From Bacillota bacterium (lineage in GTDB: Bacteria; Bacillota; Clostridia; UBA1381), in contig JAIKVQ010000155.1 of NCBI GenBank assembly GCA_024685565.1, forward strand, positions 1-46,055: a stretch of DNA of 46,055 nt, written 5' to 3'. A program made the translations under genes and the position numbers. Positions 18,204 to 27,259 of this stretch are shown in pieces (position 1 is the stretch's first letter; every line of letters begins with the position of its first letter). The notes under the pieces were generated by a model. That model did no database searches, was not told where the DNA came from, and saw only the letters and a list, made by a program, of their open reading frames with translations.

Positions 18204-20777
18204 TTAATTCTTGGCACGCTTCGCCATTTCGTAAAGTTTGTTAAGCGCCTCAATCGGCGTGTAAGTCGTGACATCCATAGCCTTTAATTCCTTAAAAATA
18301 TCCAAAGCCGTCTGCTCTTCAAATCCGATTTGCGGCTCGGTCTCCACTCTTTTATGCGTATTTTCAGGCTTGGCATCTTCACTTTCAATCATCTTTAAAA
18401 TTTTCTTCGCCCGTTCTATTACGCTCTTTTTTACACCCGCAAGAGCCGCAACCTCTATACCGTAGCTGTCGTCTGCGCCTCCTCTTATAATTTTTCTAAG
18501 AAAAGTTATGTCGTCACCGTGCTTTTTAACCGCAACAGAATAATTTTTAATTGAGTTAAAGTTGTTTTCAAGACCCGTAAGCTCGTGATAGTGTGTTGCA
18601 AAAAGCGTCTTTGCCTTTACATTTTCTGCCATATATTCAGCAACCGCCCACGCGATTGCAAGCCCGTCATAGGTTGATGTTCCCCTGCCTATTTCGTCCA
18701 AAATTACAAGCGATTTTGACGTCGCATTTTTCAGAATATTTGAAACCTCTACCATTTCAAGCATAAAGGTGCTTTGCCCCTGCGCAATATCATCAGATGC
18801 GCCGACGCGCGTAAATATTTTGTCAACTACGCCGATTTTGGCATAGCTTGCGGGAACAAAACTGCCCACCTGTGCCATAAGCATTATCAGCGCGACCTGA
18901 CGCATATAGGTAGATTTTCCTGCCATATTCGGTCCCGTTATAATAAGCTCACGATTCTCAAAATCGTCCATTTCGGTATCATTCGGGACAAAAATCGTAT
19001 CCTTTAACGTACGTTCTACAACCGGATGTCTACCGTCCTTTATAGTAATTCCGCCCTTTTCCGAAATTTCCGGCATAACATACCCAAGCTTAAACGCGAC
19101 TTGCGCAAGCGACTGCAAGACATCAATCGTGGCTATTATATCGCACACCTTTTTAAGCCTGTCAATTCTATCACCAATTTTTTGTCTTATTTCATCAAAC
19201 AACCGTATTTCAAGTGCGGCAATCCTCTGCGATGCACCTAAAACCTTGTCCTCCATTTCCTTGAGCTGCGGGGTTATGTAGCGTTCTGCATTGACTAAAG
19301 TCTGCTTTCTTATGTAATAATCGGGCACCATATCAGAATTGGATTTAGTGACCTCTATGTAGTATCCGAAAACCTTGTTATAGCTTATCTTAAGGTTTTT
19401 AATGCCTGTTCTTTCCTTTTCCTCCGCTTCCGTTCCCAAAATCCACGCGCGTCCGTCCTTGCTTATACGCCTCAGCTCGTCGAGCTCGCTGTTATACCCG
19501 TCCTTTATAACATCCCCATCCCTTAAAGATACAGGTGCATCATCATTTATGCTCTCCGCCAAAAGAGTTGCTATATCAGACATAATATCAAAATTTTTAT
19601 TAAGTTCAGAAAGCATCGGCGATGTTGTTTTTGAAAGAAGATAATTAAGCTCAGGAAGTACCAAAAGTGAGTTTTTGAGCGCAACTAAGTCTTTGGGTGC
19701 TGCCGTATTTAATGATATTCTGTTTGTAATTCTGCCAATATCGTAAATTTTAGAAAGTACGGCAGCAAAATCATCTGCAAGCATTATGTTGTCCTTGAGC
19801 TCACCTACTGAATAAAGCCTGTTATTTATCGTAACTGCATTTACAAGCGGTTTTTCAAGCCACTGCTTTAATTTTCTTGCACCCATTGATGTCTTTGTTC
19901 TGTCCAAAACCCACAAAAGCGAATACTTTTTTGCTTTGTCGCGCATTGTTTCGGTTATTTCAAGATTTCTGCGTGCCCAGAAATCCATTTCCAAAAATTC
20001 GTCTGCCTGATAAACTGAAATTTCATCAATGCAGTCCACATGTGCTTTTTGCGTATGCTCTAAGTAGCGTATCATAGCGCACACGGCGGATTTTAGTGTA
20101 ATGCTTTTAAGTACAGACTCCGGCACGCCCTTTTTAAACTGGTCTTTTATACGATTTTCGTCCGACTCAAAAAATGCATCGTCGTACTCCGTTACAGCCT
20201 CTGTTATACGGGAGGATATTTCTCTCTCAAAGGCAGCTTTTGCATCAGAATTTAATATTACTTCGCTTGGTGCGTACCTGGAAATCTCATTTAAAACGGC
20301 GCTGTCCTTTAAAAGCTCACAGGCAAAAACCTCACCTGTTGAAATATCACAAAAAACAAGCGCTGTATTTTCCTTTTTGCAGACAGTGACAAAATAGTTG
20401 TTGCTTTTATCATCGAGCATACTTTCAAAGGTGCGTGTTCCTGCGGTAATAACTCGTATAACACCCCTGTCTACAAGACCTTTGGCGTCCTTGGGGTCTT
20501 CAAGCTGTTCGCAGATTGCCACCTTATACCCCTTGGAAACAAGCCTTTCGATATAAACATTGGCACTGTGAAAAGGTACACCGCACATCGGTGCGCGCTC
20601 TTCAAGTCCGCAGTTTTTACCCGTCAAGGTAAGCTCCAATTCACGCGATGCAGTTTTTGCATCATCAAAAAACATCTCGTAAAAATCGCCCAGACGGTAA
20701 AACAATATACAGTCGCTGTATTCTTTTTTTGTTTCCATATACCGCCTCATCATAGGCGATAATTTATCAGTCTGCAT
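18204..20777 (-). CDS. mutS: DNA mismatch repair protein MutS
   Basis: N-terminal YRLGDFYEMFFDDA; ITGPNMAGKSTYMRQVALI, DEIGRGTSTYDGLAIAWA. Confidence 0.97.
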   Translation of the reverse strand: MQTDKLSPMMRRYMETKKEYSDCILFYRLGDFYEMFFDDAKTASRELELTLTGKNCGLEERAPMCGVPFHSANVYIERLVSKGYKVAICEQLEDPKDAKGLVDRGVIRVITAGTRTFESMLDDKSNNYFVTVCKKENTALVFCDISTGEVFACELLKDSAVLNEISRYAPSEVILNSDAKAAFEREISSRITEAVTEYDDAFFESDENRIKDQFKKGVPESVLKSITLKSAVCAMIRYLEHTQKAHVDCIDEISVYQADEFLEMDFWARRNLEITETMRDKAKKYSLLWVLDRTKTSMGARKLKQWLEKPLVNAVTINNRLYSVGELKDNIMLADDFAAVLSKIYDIGRITNRISLNTAAPKDLVALKNSLLVLPELNYLLSKTTSPMLSELNKNFDIMSDIATLLAESINDDAPVSLRDGDVIKDGYNSELDELRRISKDGRAWILGTEAEEKERTGIKNLKISYNKVFGYYIEVTKSNSDMVPDYYIRKQTLVNAERYITPQLKEMEDKVLGASQRIAALEIRLFDEIRQKIGDRIDRLKKVCDIIATIDVLQSLAQVAFKLGYVMPEISEKGGITIKDGRHPVVERTLKDTIFVPNDTEMDDFENRELIITGPNMAGKSTYMRQVALIMLMAQVGSFVPASYAKIGVVDKIFTRVGASDDIAQGQSTFMLEMVEVSNILKNATSKSLVILDEIGRGTSTYDGLAIAWAVAEYMAENVKAKTLFATHYHELTGLENNFNSIKNYSVAVKKHGDDITFLRKIIRGGADDSYGIEVAALAGVKKSVIERAKKILKMIESEDAKPENTHKRVETEPQIGFEEQTALDIFKELKAMDVTTYTPIEALNKLYEMAKRAKN

Positions 20778-20801
20778 ATTAAACGCTCCCGTTTTAAAAT
20801 A

Positions 20802-21179
20802 TTAGTGACAACCCCCGCAGGTTGAACAGTCGTGTTTGCAGCCTTGCTGTTCGCCCATTATATATACATTTATGACACTGTTTACGCTGTTTACCAGGTT
20901 ATCAAACTTCTTTTTTGCCTCAACATAATCGGATATAACCTGCGATTTTTCAACCATCTCTGAAAATGCGTCATTATTCTTCTTGATTGCCTCTTCCTCG
21001 GTAATCTTTCCGCTTTGAATTTCGCGGGCTAAGTTTAATCTTTTAATATTAAAGTCTGCAATAAGCTGCTGTGCGTCGCCGTCCTCCTGTTGTGCCTTTT
21101 CGGCAACAGAAAGCGCCTCCATTTCCTTGCTTGCCTTAATCATTTCTCCAAGCTCGTGTGCTTTTTCGATAATTGTCAT
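20802..21179 (-). CDS. ylbF: YlbF/YmcA-family protein with Cys-rich C-terminal tail
   Basis: 125 aa helical protein (EKAHELGEMIKASKEMEAL...) with C-terminus CKHDCSTCGGCH. Confidence 0.75.
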   Translation of the reverse strand: MTIIEKAHELGEMIKASKEMEALSVAEKAQQEDGDAQQLIADFNIKRLNLAREIQSGKITEEEAIKKNNDAFSEMVEKSQVISDYVEAKKKFDNLVNSVNSVINVYIMGEQQGCKHDCSTCGGCH

Positions 21180-21237
21180 TTTTATTAACTCCTTTCACAA
21201 CTGAAAGACTGAAAGAAAAGTGATGCTGTGGGCAGTT

Positions 21238-22662
21238 TTATTCAGTCTTCGCTAATTCGCCGTTTAAGCTCCATGTATGAGCCTCAGTAATTTTTACATC
21301 AACATATTTCCCTGTTAGGGATTTATCGCCTTTAAAATTCACTATTTTACCCGTATCCGTCCTGCCTGACAGCACTTGTTCATTATTTTTACTTGTGCCG
21401 TCAACCAAAACGGAGTAGGTTTTGCCTACATAAGTATCATTTTTCCTTTTGGAAATCTCGTTTTGTACCTCCAAAAGCCTGTCAAAATTTTTGTGTATTT
21501 CCTCATTTGTAAGCACAAAATCCATTTTAGCAGCGGGCGTACCCTCGCGTCTTGAGTAAATAAAAGAAAAAATCGTGTCAAATTCAACCTTTCTCAAAAC
21601 ATCAAGAGTGTCCTCAAAATCTTCATTCGTTTCGGTAGGAAAGCCAACTATAACATCTGTTGAAAGTGCTATATCGGGAATTGCCCGCTTTACCCTTTCG
21701 ACTTTTTCAAGATATTCTTCCTTTGTATATTTCCTGTTCATTTCGGAAAGTACGCGGTTATTGCCTGCCTGAAACGGAAGATGCAGCTGATGGCAAACCT
21801 TTTCACATTCGGTCATGGTTTTTATCAGCTTGTCCCCAAAATCTTTCGGGTGCGAGGTCATAAACCTTATACGTTTGACTCCGTCAAGCTCATTTACCAT
21901 ATGCAAAAGGTCGGAAAAATCGCAGGTTTCTGCTAAATCCTTACCGTAAGAGTTTACATTCTGTCCCAAAAGACAAATTTCGGAAACACCGCTTTTTACC
22001 AAATCCTTTATTTCGGACAGGATTTTTTCAGGTTCACGGCTTCGCTCCCTGCCCCTAACATACGGGACTATGCAGTAGGAACAGAAATTGTTGCAGCCGT
22101 ACATAATGCTTACCCATGCTTTGTTATGCGAGTCGCGTAAAATCGGTAAATCCTCACATATACTTCCGTCAGAATTTTCGACGCTGGTTACCGATTGGTT
22201 TTTCTCCAAAACCTCACACAAAAGCTCAGGCAGTTTATATAGTGCATGTGTGCCGAAAATCAAATCGACATGATTATGCACCTTGCGTATTTTCTCCGCC
22301 ATATGCTCCTGCTGAACCATACAGCCGCAAAGTCCGATAACAAGCTCCGGACGGCTTTCCTTTATATGCCTTAAAATTCCAAGCCTTCCATAGACCTTAT
22401 CCTCTGCATTTTCACGTACAGCGCAGGTGTTATATATAACCAAATCCGCATCCTCTGCCCTTTCGCAGAAATCGTAGCCCGCCTCGCATAGAATACCGCG
22501 TATGCGTTCGGTATCATTCTCATTTTGCTGACAGCCGTAGGTTTCGGTATTGCAAAGAGGTTTACGCCCGTTTTCTTTGCAAAAATCATCATTTATTTTC
22601 TTTATACGCGAAAGAAATCCTGCTTGCCGCTCTTTTTCTTCTTCACTTATATAATTTGCCAT
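21238..22662 (-). CDS. miaB: tRNA-2-methylthio-N6-dimethylallyladenosine synthase (start corrected to MANYISEEEKERQ)
   Basis: TYGCQQNENDTERI, GCNNFCSYCIVPYVRGRERSR radical SAM motif, C-terminal TRAM-like domain. The extra ~105 N-terminal residues of the track ORF look non-native. Confidence 0.94.
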   Translation of the reverse strand: MANYISEEEKERQAGFLSRIKKINDDFCKENGRKPLCNTETYGCQQNENDTERIRGILCEAGYDFCERAEDADLVIYNTCAVRENAEDKVYGRLGILRHIKESRPELVIGLCGCMVQQEHMAEKIRKVHNHVDLIFGTHALYKLPELLCEVLEKNQSVTSVENSDGSICEDLPILRDSHNKAWVSIMYGCNNFCSYCIVPYVRGRERSREPEKILSEIKDLVKSGVSEICLLGQNVNSYGKDLAETCDFSDLLHMVNELDGVKRIRFMTSHPKDFGDKLIKTMTECEKVCHQLHLPFQAGNNRVLSEMNRKYTKEEYLEKVERVKRAIPDIALSTDVIVGFPTETNEDFEDTLDVLRKVEFDTIFSFIYSRREGTPAAKMDFVLTNEEIHKNFDRLLEVQNEISKRKNDTYVGKTYSVLVDGTSKNNEQVLSGRTDTGKIVNFKGDKSLTGKYVDVKITEAHTWSLNGELAKTE

Positions 22663-22786
22663 AGTTCTCCCTACAAAATAACAAGAAATTATTGTTATAA
22701 TTCTATCACAAATTGCAAAAAAATACAATATATATTTGCCTTTTGCCAAAAAAAATGATAGAATGAAAAAAGAGGTGGAAATTCCT

Positions 22787-23581
22787 ATGAATATGAAACA
22801 GTTCCTCGGTATCCGTCCTGAGATTACCGAATACACCATACAATCTGACAAAATCCCAAAAAGCTTTGATGGATTTCGTATTGCACATATTTCCGATACC
22901 CATTCTCGACCTGCTGAAGGGATTTTTGAACTTGTCAGCGGCTCAAATCCCGATATTATTTGCATAAGCGGTGACATGTTCCACGATGATGACTCAGATG
23001 CTCCTGAATTTTGGTCTCTTTTTGATAATCTCTTAACCCTCGCCCCCGTATACTTAGTAACGGGAAATCACGATGTATGGCACACAAACTATGCCTCATT
23101 TTTAAGAAAACTCGCCGATTTAGGCGGTATTTTGATGGACTCAAAAATGGAAATCATAGAACGAAACGGCGAAAAACTTGCTCTTTTCGGAGTGGGCGAC
23201 CCATTTTCAAAGGTTCCCGATTTGATAGAAAAGTCTGTAAATTACGCATTTTCAAGCCTGCCTCAATTTGAAGGCTATAAAATTCTGATGTTCCACAGAG
23301 CAAATTTGTTTGACAAAATAAAGGATTTTGGTTTTGATCTAATTTTGTCAGGGCATATGCACGGCGGACAAATTCGCATTCCGTTTTTTGGCGGTGCTTT
23401 TGCGCCCACCTCTTCTATCCTGTCGGGAAGAATGATTTTTCCGCACTATACAGGCGGAAAATATGAATACAAAAACTCCTGCATGATAGTAAACAGAGGC
23501 GCAAGCAATACCTTGTCAGTTCCGCGTTTTGCAAATCCCCCTGAAGTCGGTATAATTACATTATTTTCTAATATAAAATAA
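22787..23581 (+). CDS. Calcineurin-like metallophosphoesterase (YkuE/LpxH-like)
   Basis: RIAHISDTHS, ISGDMFHDDD, VTGNHDVWH, LSGHMHGGQIR motifs; ATG at 22787 preceded by AGAGGTGG. Confidence 0.85.
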   Translation: MNMKQFLGIRPEITEYTIQSDKIPKSFDGFRIAHISDTHSRPAEGIFELVSGSNPDIICISGDMFHDDDSDAPEFWSLFDNLLTLAPVYLVTGNHDVWHTNYASFLRKLADLGGILMDSKMEIIERNGEKLALFGVGDPFSKVPDLIEKSVNYAFSSLPQFEGYKILMFHRANLFDKIKDFGFDLILSGHMHGGQIRIPFFGGAFAPTSSILSGRMIFPHYTGGKYEYKNSCMIVNRGASNTLSVPRFANPPEVGIITLFSNIK

Positions 23582-23610
23582 TAAGGCTTGAATTCTCAAG
23601 CCTTATTATT
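23577..23610. terminator. Bidirectional terminator shared by convergent metallophosphoesterase and xre genes
   Basis: AATAATAAGGCTTGA-ATTC-TCAAGCCTTATTATT, 15 bp stem; both stop codons overlap the stem. Confidence 0.85.
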
Positions 23611-23812
23611 TATCAAAATCCCATTTAAACAATTCATTTGGTGTAATATTAAAAAATATACACATAGCCTCAATATTTTCATAACGAATAGAGGCTGTTT
23701 TGTTATTTATCATATTACTGTAATTCTGATAACTCATTCCTAACTGTTTATAAAGTGAATATTTTGACAGCCTGCGCTCTTCTAAAAGTTCATTTACTCT
23801 TAATTTTAACAT
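23606..23812 (-). CDS. Small Xre-family helix-turn-helix regulator (YozG-like)
   Basis: 68 aa: LRVNELLEERRLSKYSLYKQLGMSYQNYSNMINNKTASIRYENIEAMCIFFNITPNELF; GGAGGGG RBS. Confidence 0.85.
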   Translation of the reverse strand: MLKLRVNELLEERRLSKYSLYKQLGMSYQNYSNMINNKTASIRYENIEAMCIFFNITPNELFKWDFDK

Positions 23813-23823
23813 AATGCCCCTCC

Positions 23824-23900
23824 GATATCTTATGCTTTTTTATAATTTTAATACATAAGATATCTTGACAAGACTATTGCATTATATAATGTAATAGTCT
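23824..23900. promoter_or_regulatory. Putative divergent regulatory region: 11 bp inverted repeat plus 30 bp near-palindrome
   Basis: GATATCTTATG (23824-23834) / CATAAGATATC (23854-23864) perfect inverted repeat; TTGACA at 23865-23870; AGACTATTGCATTAT|ATAATGTAATAGTCT (23871-23900), 14/15 matched. Confidence 0.65.
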
Positions 23901-23916
23901 ATATGGGAGGTCGCCT

Positions 23917-23985
23917 ATGAAACTACTTATAGTCGGTTCTTTTATCCCGTTATTATTCCCTTTATTAAATCCGCCAAAATCTTGA
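23917..23985 (+). CDS. Possible micro-ORF (22 aa, MKLLIVGSFIPLLFPLLNPPKS) with strong SD; may be a gene remnant
   Basis: GGGAGG 6 nt before ATG at 23917; stop at 23983-23985; overlaps the 3' end of dacF antisense. No homology evidence. Confidence 0.25.
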   Translation: MKLLIVGSFIPLLFPLLNPPKS

Positions 23986-25084
23986 AAAATCCCTTTTTCT
24001 CAATATCTTCTCCTGCCACTATATCCACCGTTTTTACCACTTTTCCGTCTTGAGTAAAGGTGATTTCGCCCAGTTTATCACCTTTTTTTACAGGCGCGCC
24101 TACCCGGCTTTTCATTTTGACCGATTTTTCAGTTTGCTTCGGTTCAGACTTCTTATTAAGTACATCATAGCCTTCTTTTGCCTCTGCCTGCACGGTCTTT
24201 TGCTGTCCCCACGATACGTTTACCGTACCCATAGGCTCACCGGCTTCAACCATTTTATCTATTTCATAGTTTGAATATCCGTAATCAAGCAGTTTACTTG
24301 CCGACGAAAAACGTGTATCGCTGTCCTTTGCTCCTAAAACCACTGCGATAAGCTCCATTCCGCCTCTTGACGCTGTAGCGCTTAAACAACAGCCCGCTTT
24401 GGTTGTTGAACCCGTCTTAAGTCCTGTTGCCCCCTGATAATTACGAATCAGTTTATTAGTATTTGCAAGCAGGAACTTTCCGTCCCTTAATGAATCGGTC
24501 CATATCGTAGTATAATCAAATATCTTTTTGTGCTTTACAAGTTCGGCTGACATTTTCGCAACATCTCTTGCGGTAGAATGAGCCTCACTTACGTCAACAT
24601 CATCATCAAGACCGTTACAGTTCGCAAAATGGGTATTTTCCATACCAAGCTCCTCGGCGCGTTTATTCATCATTTCCACAAACGCTTCCTCGTTGCCCGC
24701 AATATGTTCTGACATCGCAATACAGCCATCATTTGCACTCGCAACAGCTATACCTTTCAGCATATCGTTTACTGTAAATTCCTCGCCTGCCTCCAAAAAC
24801 ATAGTAGAACCGCCGTAGCTTTGGGCATTTTTACTTGCCGTAACAATGTCGGTAAGCGCAAGCTTGCCCTCATCAATTCGCTCCATAACAAGTAGCATTG
24901 TCATAATCTTGGTAACACTTGCTATCTGCAGCTTTTCATCTGCGTTTTGTTCATATATAACCGTACCCGTTGACGGCTCTATCAAAATGGCAGACTTTAC
25001 ATCAGGTGCAAGGTCTTCTGCAAAAACGGGAGAAACTCCCGTAAAAATCAAAAATACTGCCAGTAAAAATGCTATTTTTTTCAA
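23942..25084 (-). CDS. dacF: D-alanyl-D-alanine carboxypeptidase, DacF/PBP5 family
   Basis: Signal peptide, SVTKIMTMLLVMERI (SxxK), SANDGC (SxN), LKTGSTTKAG (KTG). Confidence 0.92.
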   Translation of the reverse strand: MKKIAFLLAVFLIFTGVSPVFAEDLAPDVKSAILIEPSTGTVIYEQNADEKLQIASVTKIMTMLLVMERIDEGKLALTDIVTASKNAQSYGGSTMFLEAGEEFTVNDMLKGIAVASANDGCIAMSEHIAGNEEAFVEMMNKRAEELGMENTHFANCNGLDDDVDVSEAHSTARDVAKMSAELVKHKKIFDYTTIWTDSLRDGKFLLANTNKLIRNYQGATGLKTGSTTKAGCCLSATASRGGMELIAVVLGAKDSDTRFSSASKLLDYGYSNYEIDKMVEAGEPMGTVNVSWGQQKTVQAEAKEGYDVLNKKSEPKQTEKSVKMKSRVGAPVKKGDKLGEITFTQDGKVVKTVDIVAGEDIEKKGFFKILADLIKGIITG

Positions 25085-25112
25085 AGCGGCACATCTCCTT
25101 TTTTATTATGCA

Positions 25113-25141
25113 GGAAATTACCTCAAAATGAGATAATTTCC
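25113..25141. other. Inverted repeat in the dacF 5' region
   Basis: GGAAATTA-C-CTCA-AAA-TGAG-A-TAATTTCC, 12 paired positions with one mismatch; ~30-57 nt upstream of the dacF start. Confidence 0.6.
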
Positions 25142-25239
25142 GAAATAACAAAACTGCTACCTTATACCCACGCCCGCAGGCGGGGCTTTTATCAAAGGCT
25201 TTTTTATATATTCTATTCGGCACGTCCAAGTTTTATGAC

Positions 25240-26538
25240 TTAAAGCTGCTTTTTGTAGTATTTTAATATTAAATCGACAAATTCCCTGTGCGTATCGGTA
25301 TTTTTTAAAAACTGCAAAATTCTTGCCATTGTGTCATAAGTGTTCTGCGCACTCAAACTGCGCCTGATCGCCCATACCGCCTCCGTTTCTCTTTCGGAAA
25401 GCAACTCTTCTTCTCTTCTGGTACCTGACTTTAATATGTCAATGGCAGGGAATATTCTGCGTTCCTGAAGTCCCCTGTCGAGTTTTAGTTCCATATTTCC
25501 CGTACCCTTAAACTCCTCGAAAATAACCTCGTCCATTCTTGAACCTGTTTCCACAAGAGCAGTTGCAAGTATGGTCAGACTTCCGCCCTCCTCAATGTTA
25601 CGCGCTGCACCAAAGAATTTTTTAGGTTTTATGAGCGCATCAGGGTCAAGTCCGCCCGAAAGCGTTCTCCCTGTCGGGGTTACCGTCAGGTTATATGCTC
25701 TTGCAAGTCTCGTTATGGAATCCAAAAGTATCACAACGTCATTCTTTTGCTCTACAAGGCGCATAGCGCGTTCAAGCACCATTTCCGCACACTTTGTGTG
25801 ATTTGCGGGGGTCTGGTCAAAGGTTGATGCAACAACCTCACCGCAGATAGAACGCCGCATATCGGTTACCTCTTCGGGACGTTCGTCAATTAAAAGAACT
25901 ATCAGCTTTGCCGATGGATAATTTTTTGATACAGACTGGGCAATCTGCTTTATAAGCGTCGTTTTTCCCGCCTTAGGCGGTGCAACAATCATTCCGCGCT
26001 GCCCTTTTCCGATAGGCGCTATGACGTCCAAAAGTCTTGATGCATACCTTTCCTTCTCACCTGTATCCAAAATGAGTTTTTCCTTTGGATATATGGGCGT
26101 CAGCTTTTCAAAGCTTTTTCTTTTAAGCGCAACCTCGAGGCTGTCGCCATTTATTTTTTTTACAAACAGCAGAGGCGAATACTTATCCTCCTCCTGCGAC
26201 GGGCGGGCATCTCCCGTTATTTCATCGCCCGTTTTTAAATTAAACCGTCTTATCTGTGTAGGCGATACGTAAATATCACCCTCGCTCGGTTTGTATCCGT
26301 CAATTCGCAAAAAGCCGAACCCGTCCGCCATAACGTCCAAAACTCCGCAGACTTCTATAACCTCCTGCGGTCTTTGTCTTTTTTGCGGTTTGGCTTTTTC
26401 CTCTGTTTCCTCTTGCTTTTTCAAAATTGCAGAAATAAGCTCGTCTTTTTTTAAAGCCGATATTTTTTCTATTCCAAAACCTTGCGCAATCTGTTTTAAC
26501 TCTTCTTTTGTTTTTTCTTTAAGCTCTCTATTTTCCAT
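25240..26538 (-). CDS. rho: Transcription termination factor Rho (start corrected to [14 protein letters not shown])
   Basis: [60 protein letters not shown] before 26538. Confidence 0.95.
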   Translation of the reverse strand: MENRELKEKTKEELKQIAQGFGIEKISALKKDELISAILKKQEETEEKAKPQKRQRPQEVIEVCGVLDVMADGFGFLRIDGYKPSEGDIYVSPTQIRRFNLKTGDEITGDARPSQEEDKYSPLLFVKKINGDSLEVALKRKSFEKLTPIYPKEKLILDTGEKERYASRLLDVIAPIGKGQRGMIVAPPKAGKTTLIKQIAQSVSKNYPSAKLIVLLIDERPEEVTDMRRSICGEVVASTFDQTPANHTKCAEMVLERAMRLVEQKNDVVILLDSITRLARAYNLTVTPTGRTLSGGLDPDALIKPKKFFGAARNIEEGGSLTILATALVETGSRMDEVIFEEFKGTGNMELKLDRGLQERRIFPAIDILKSGTRREEELLSERETEAVWAIRRSLSAQNTYDTMARILQFLKNTDTHREFVDLILKYYKKQL

Positions 26539-26549
26539 ACCTATCACCT

Positions 26550-27242
26550 CTAAACAAACAGTGACATTAAAAGATTGTTTTCGTAAAAATACTTGAGCAG
26601 ATATGTACTTTTTACGGTTTCCTCGATTAGCGTGAGCTTTTCGGCGGGCGCAAAAAGACTTACCGCTGCACATACTATGTAGACAATCAGAAGTGCATTT
26701 ATTACGCCTAATACCGCGCCTAGGCTTCTGTTTATCGTTTTGAGTCCCGGAAGTTCAAACAGGCTTTCCAGTAATTTTAAAATCAGGAATACAAAAATTC
26801 TGACAAGCAAAAATACCAAAAGCATAGCGATAACCTTTAAAATCATAAGCGTTACAGCATCTGTTATGACCTCCATAACATTATTTTTAATTTCTGTCAT
26901 ACCGCTTACGGTTTTTCTTATACTGTTTTCCATAAAACTCGGAAATCCCAAAGATGCGCATATCTTTTCAGTATTTTGCGTATCGGTTGTGTCAACATCT
27001 TCAGGAAGCTGCTCCTTTTGATATGCAGATGTTATATTTTTAGATACCATATTTCTTATGCCGCCGCTTACTGCTGTGCTTTGCAAAAATCCAAGTACTT
27101 GAGGCTGCATTGATGAAAACAAAACTGCGGTCAGAATAAGTGCAAGTATGCTCTTTGAAGCACTTATGAAACCCTTTTTCATAGAAAAACCTATGCATAA
27201 GACAATGGCAAGAATAAGTATGCCGTCCCAGATATAATTCAT
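26550..27242 (-). CDS. CvpA-family membrane protein
   Basis: N-terminal MNYIWDGILILAIVLCIGFSMKKGFISASKSILALILTAVLF; C-terminal TM hairpins with GLKTINRSLGAVLGVINALLIVYIV. Confidence 0.75.
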   Translation of the reverse strand: MNYIWDGILILAIVLCIGFSMKKGFISASKSILALILTAVLFSSMQPQVLGFLQSTAVSGGIRNMVSKNITSAYQKEQLPEDVDTTDTQNTEKICASLGFPSFMENSIRKTVSGMTEIKNNVMEVITDAVTLMILKVIAMLLVFLLVRIFVFLILKLLESLFELPGLKTINRSLGAVLGVINALLIVYIVCAAVSLFAPAEKLTLIEETVKSTYLLKYFYENNLLMSLFV

Positions 27243-27259
27243 AAAATCTGTCCTCTCTT

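Noticed and set aside
22663-22977. N-terminal 105-residue extension of miaB in the ORF track
   Set aside because: Overlaps the promoter/5' region of the divergent metallophosphoesterase; MiaB homology starts at MANYISEEEKERQ (22662).
25002-25229. 75-aa minus-strand ORF (KSPACGRGYKVAVLLFRKLSHFEVISC...)
   Set aside because: Overlaps dacF out of frame and the structured spacer; likely translation of a repeat/hairpin region, not a gene.
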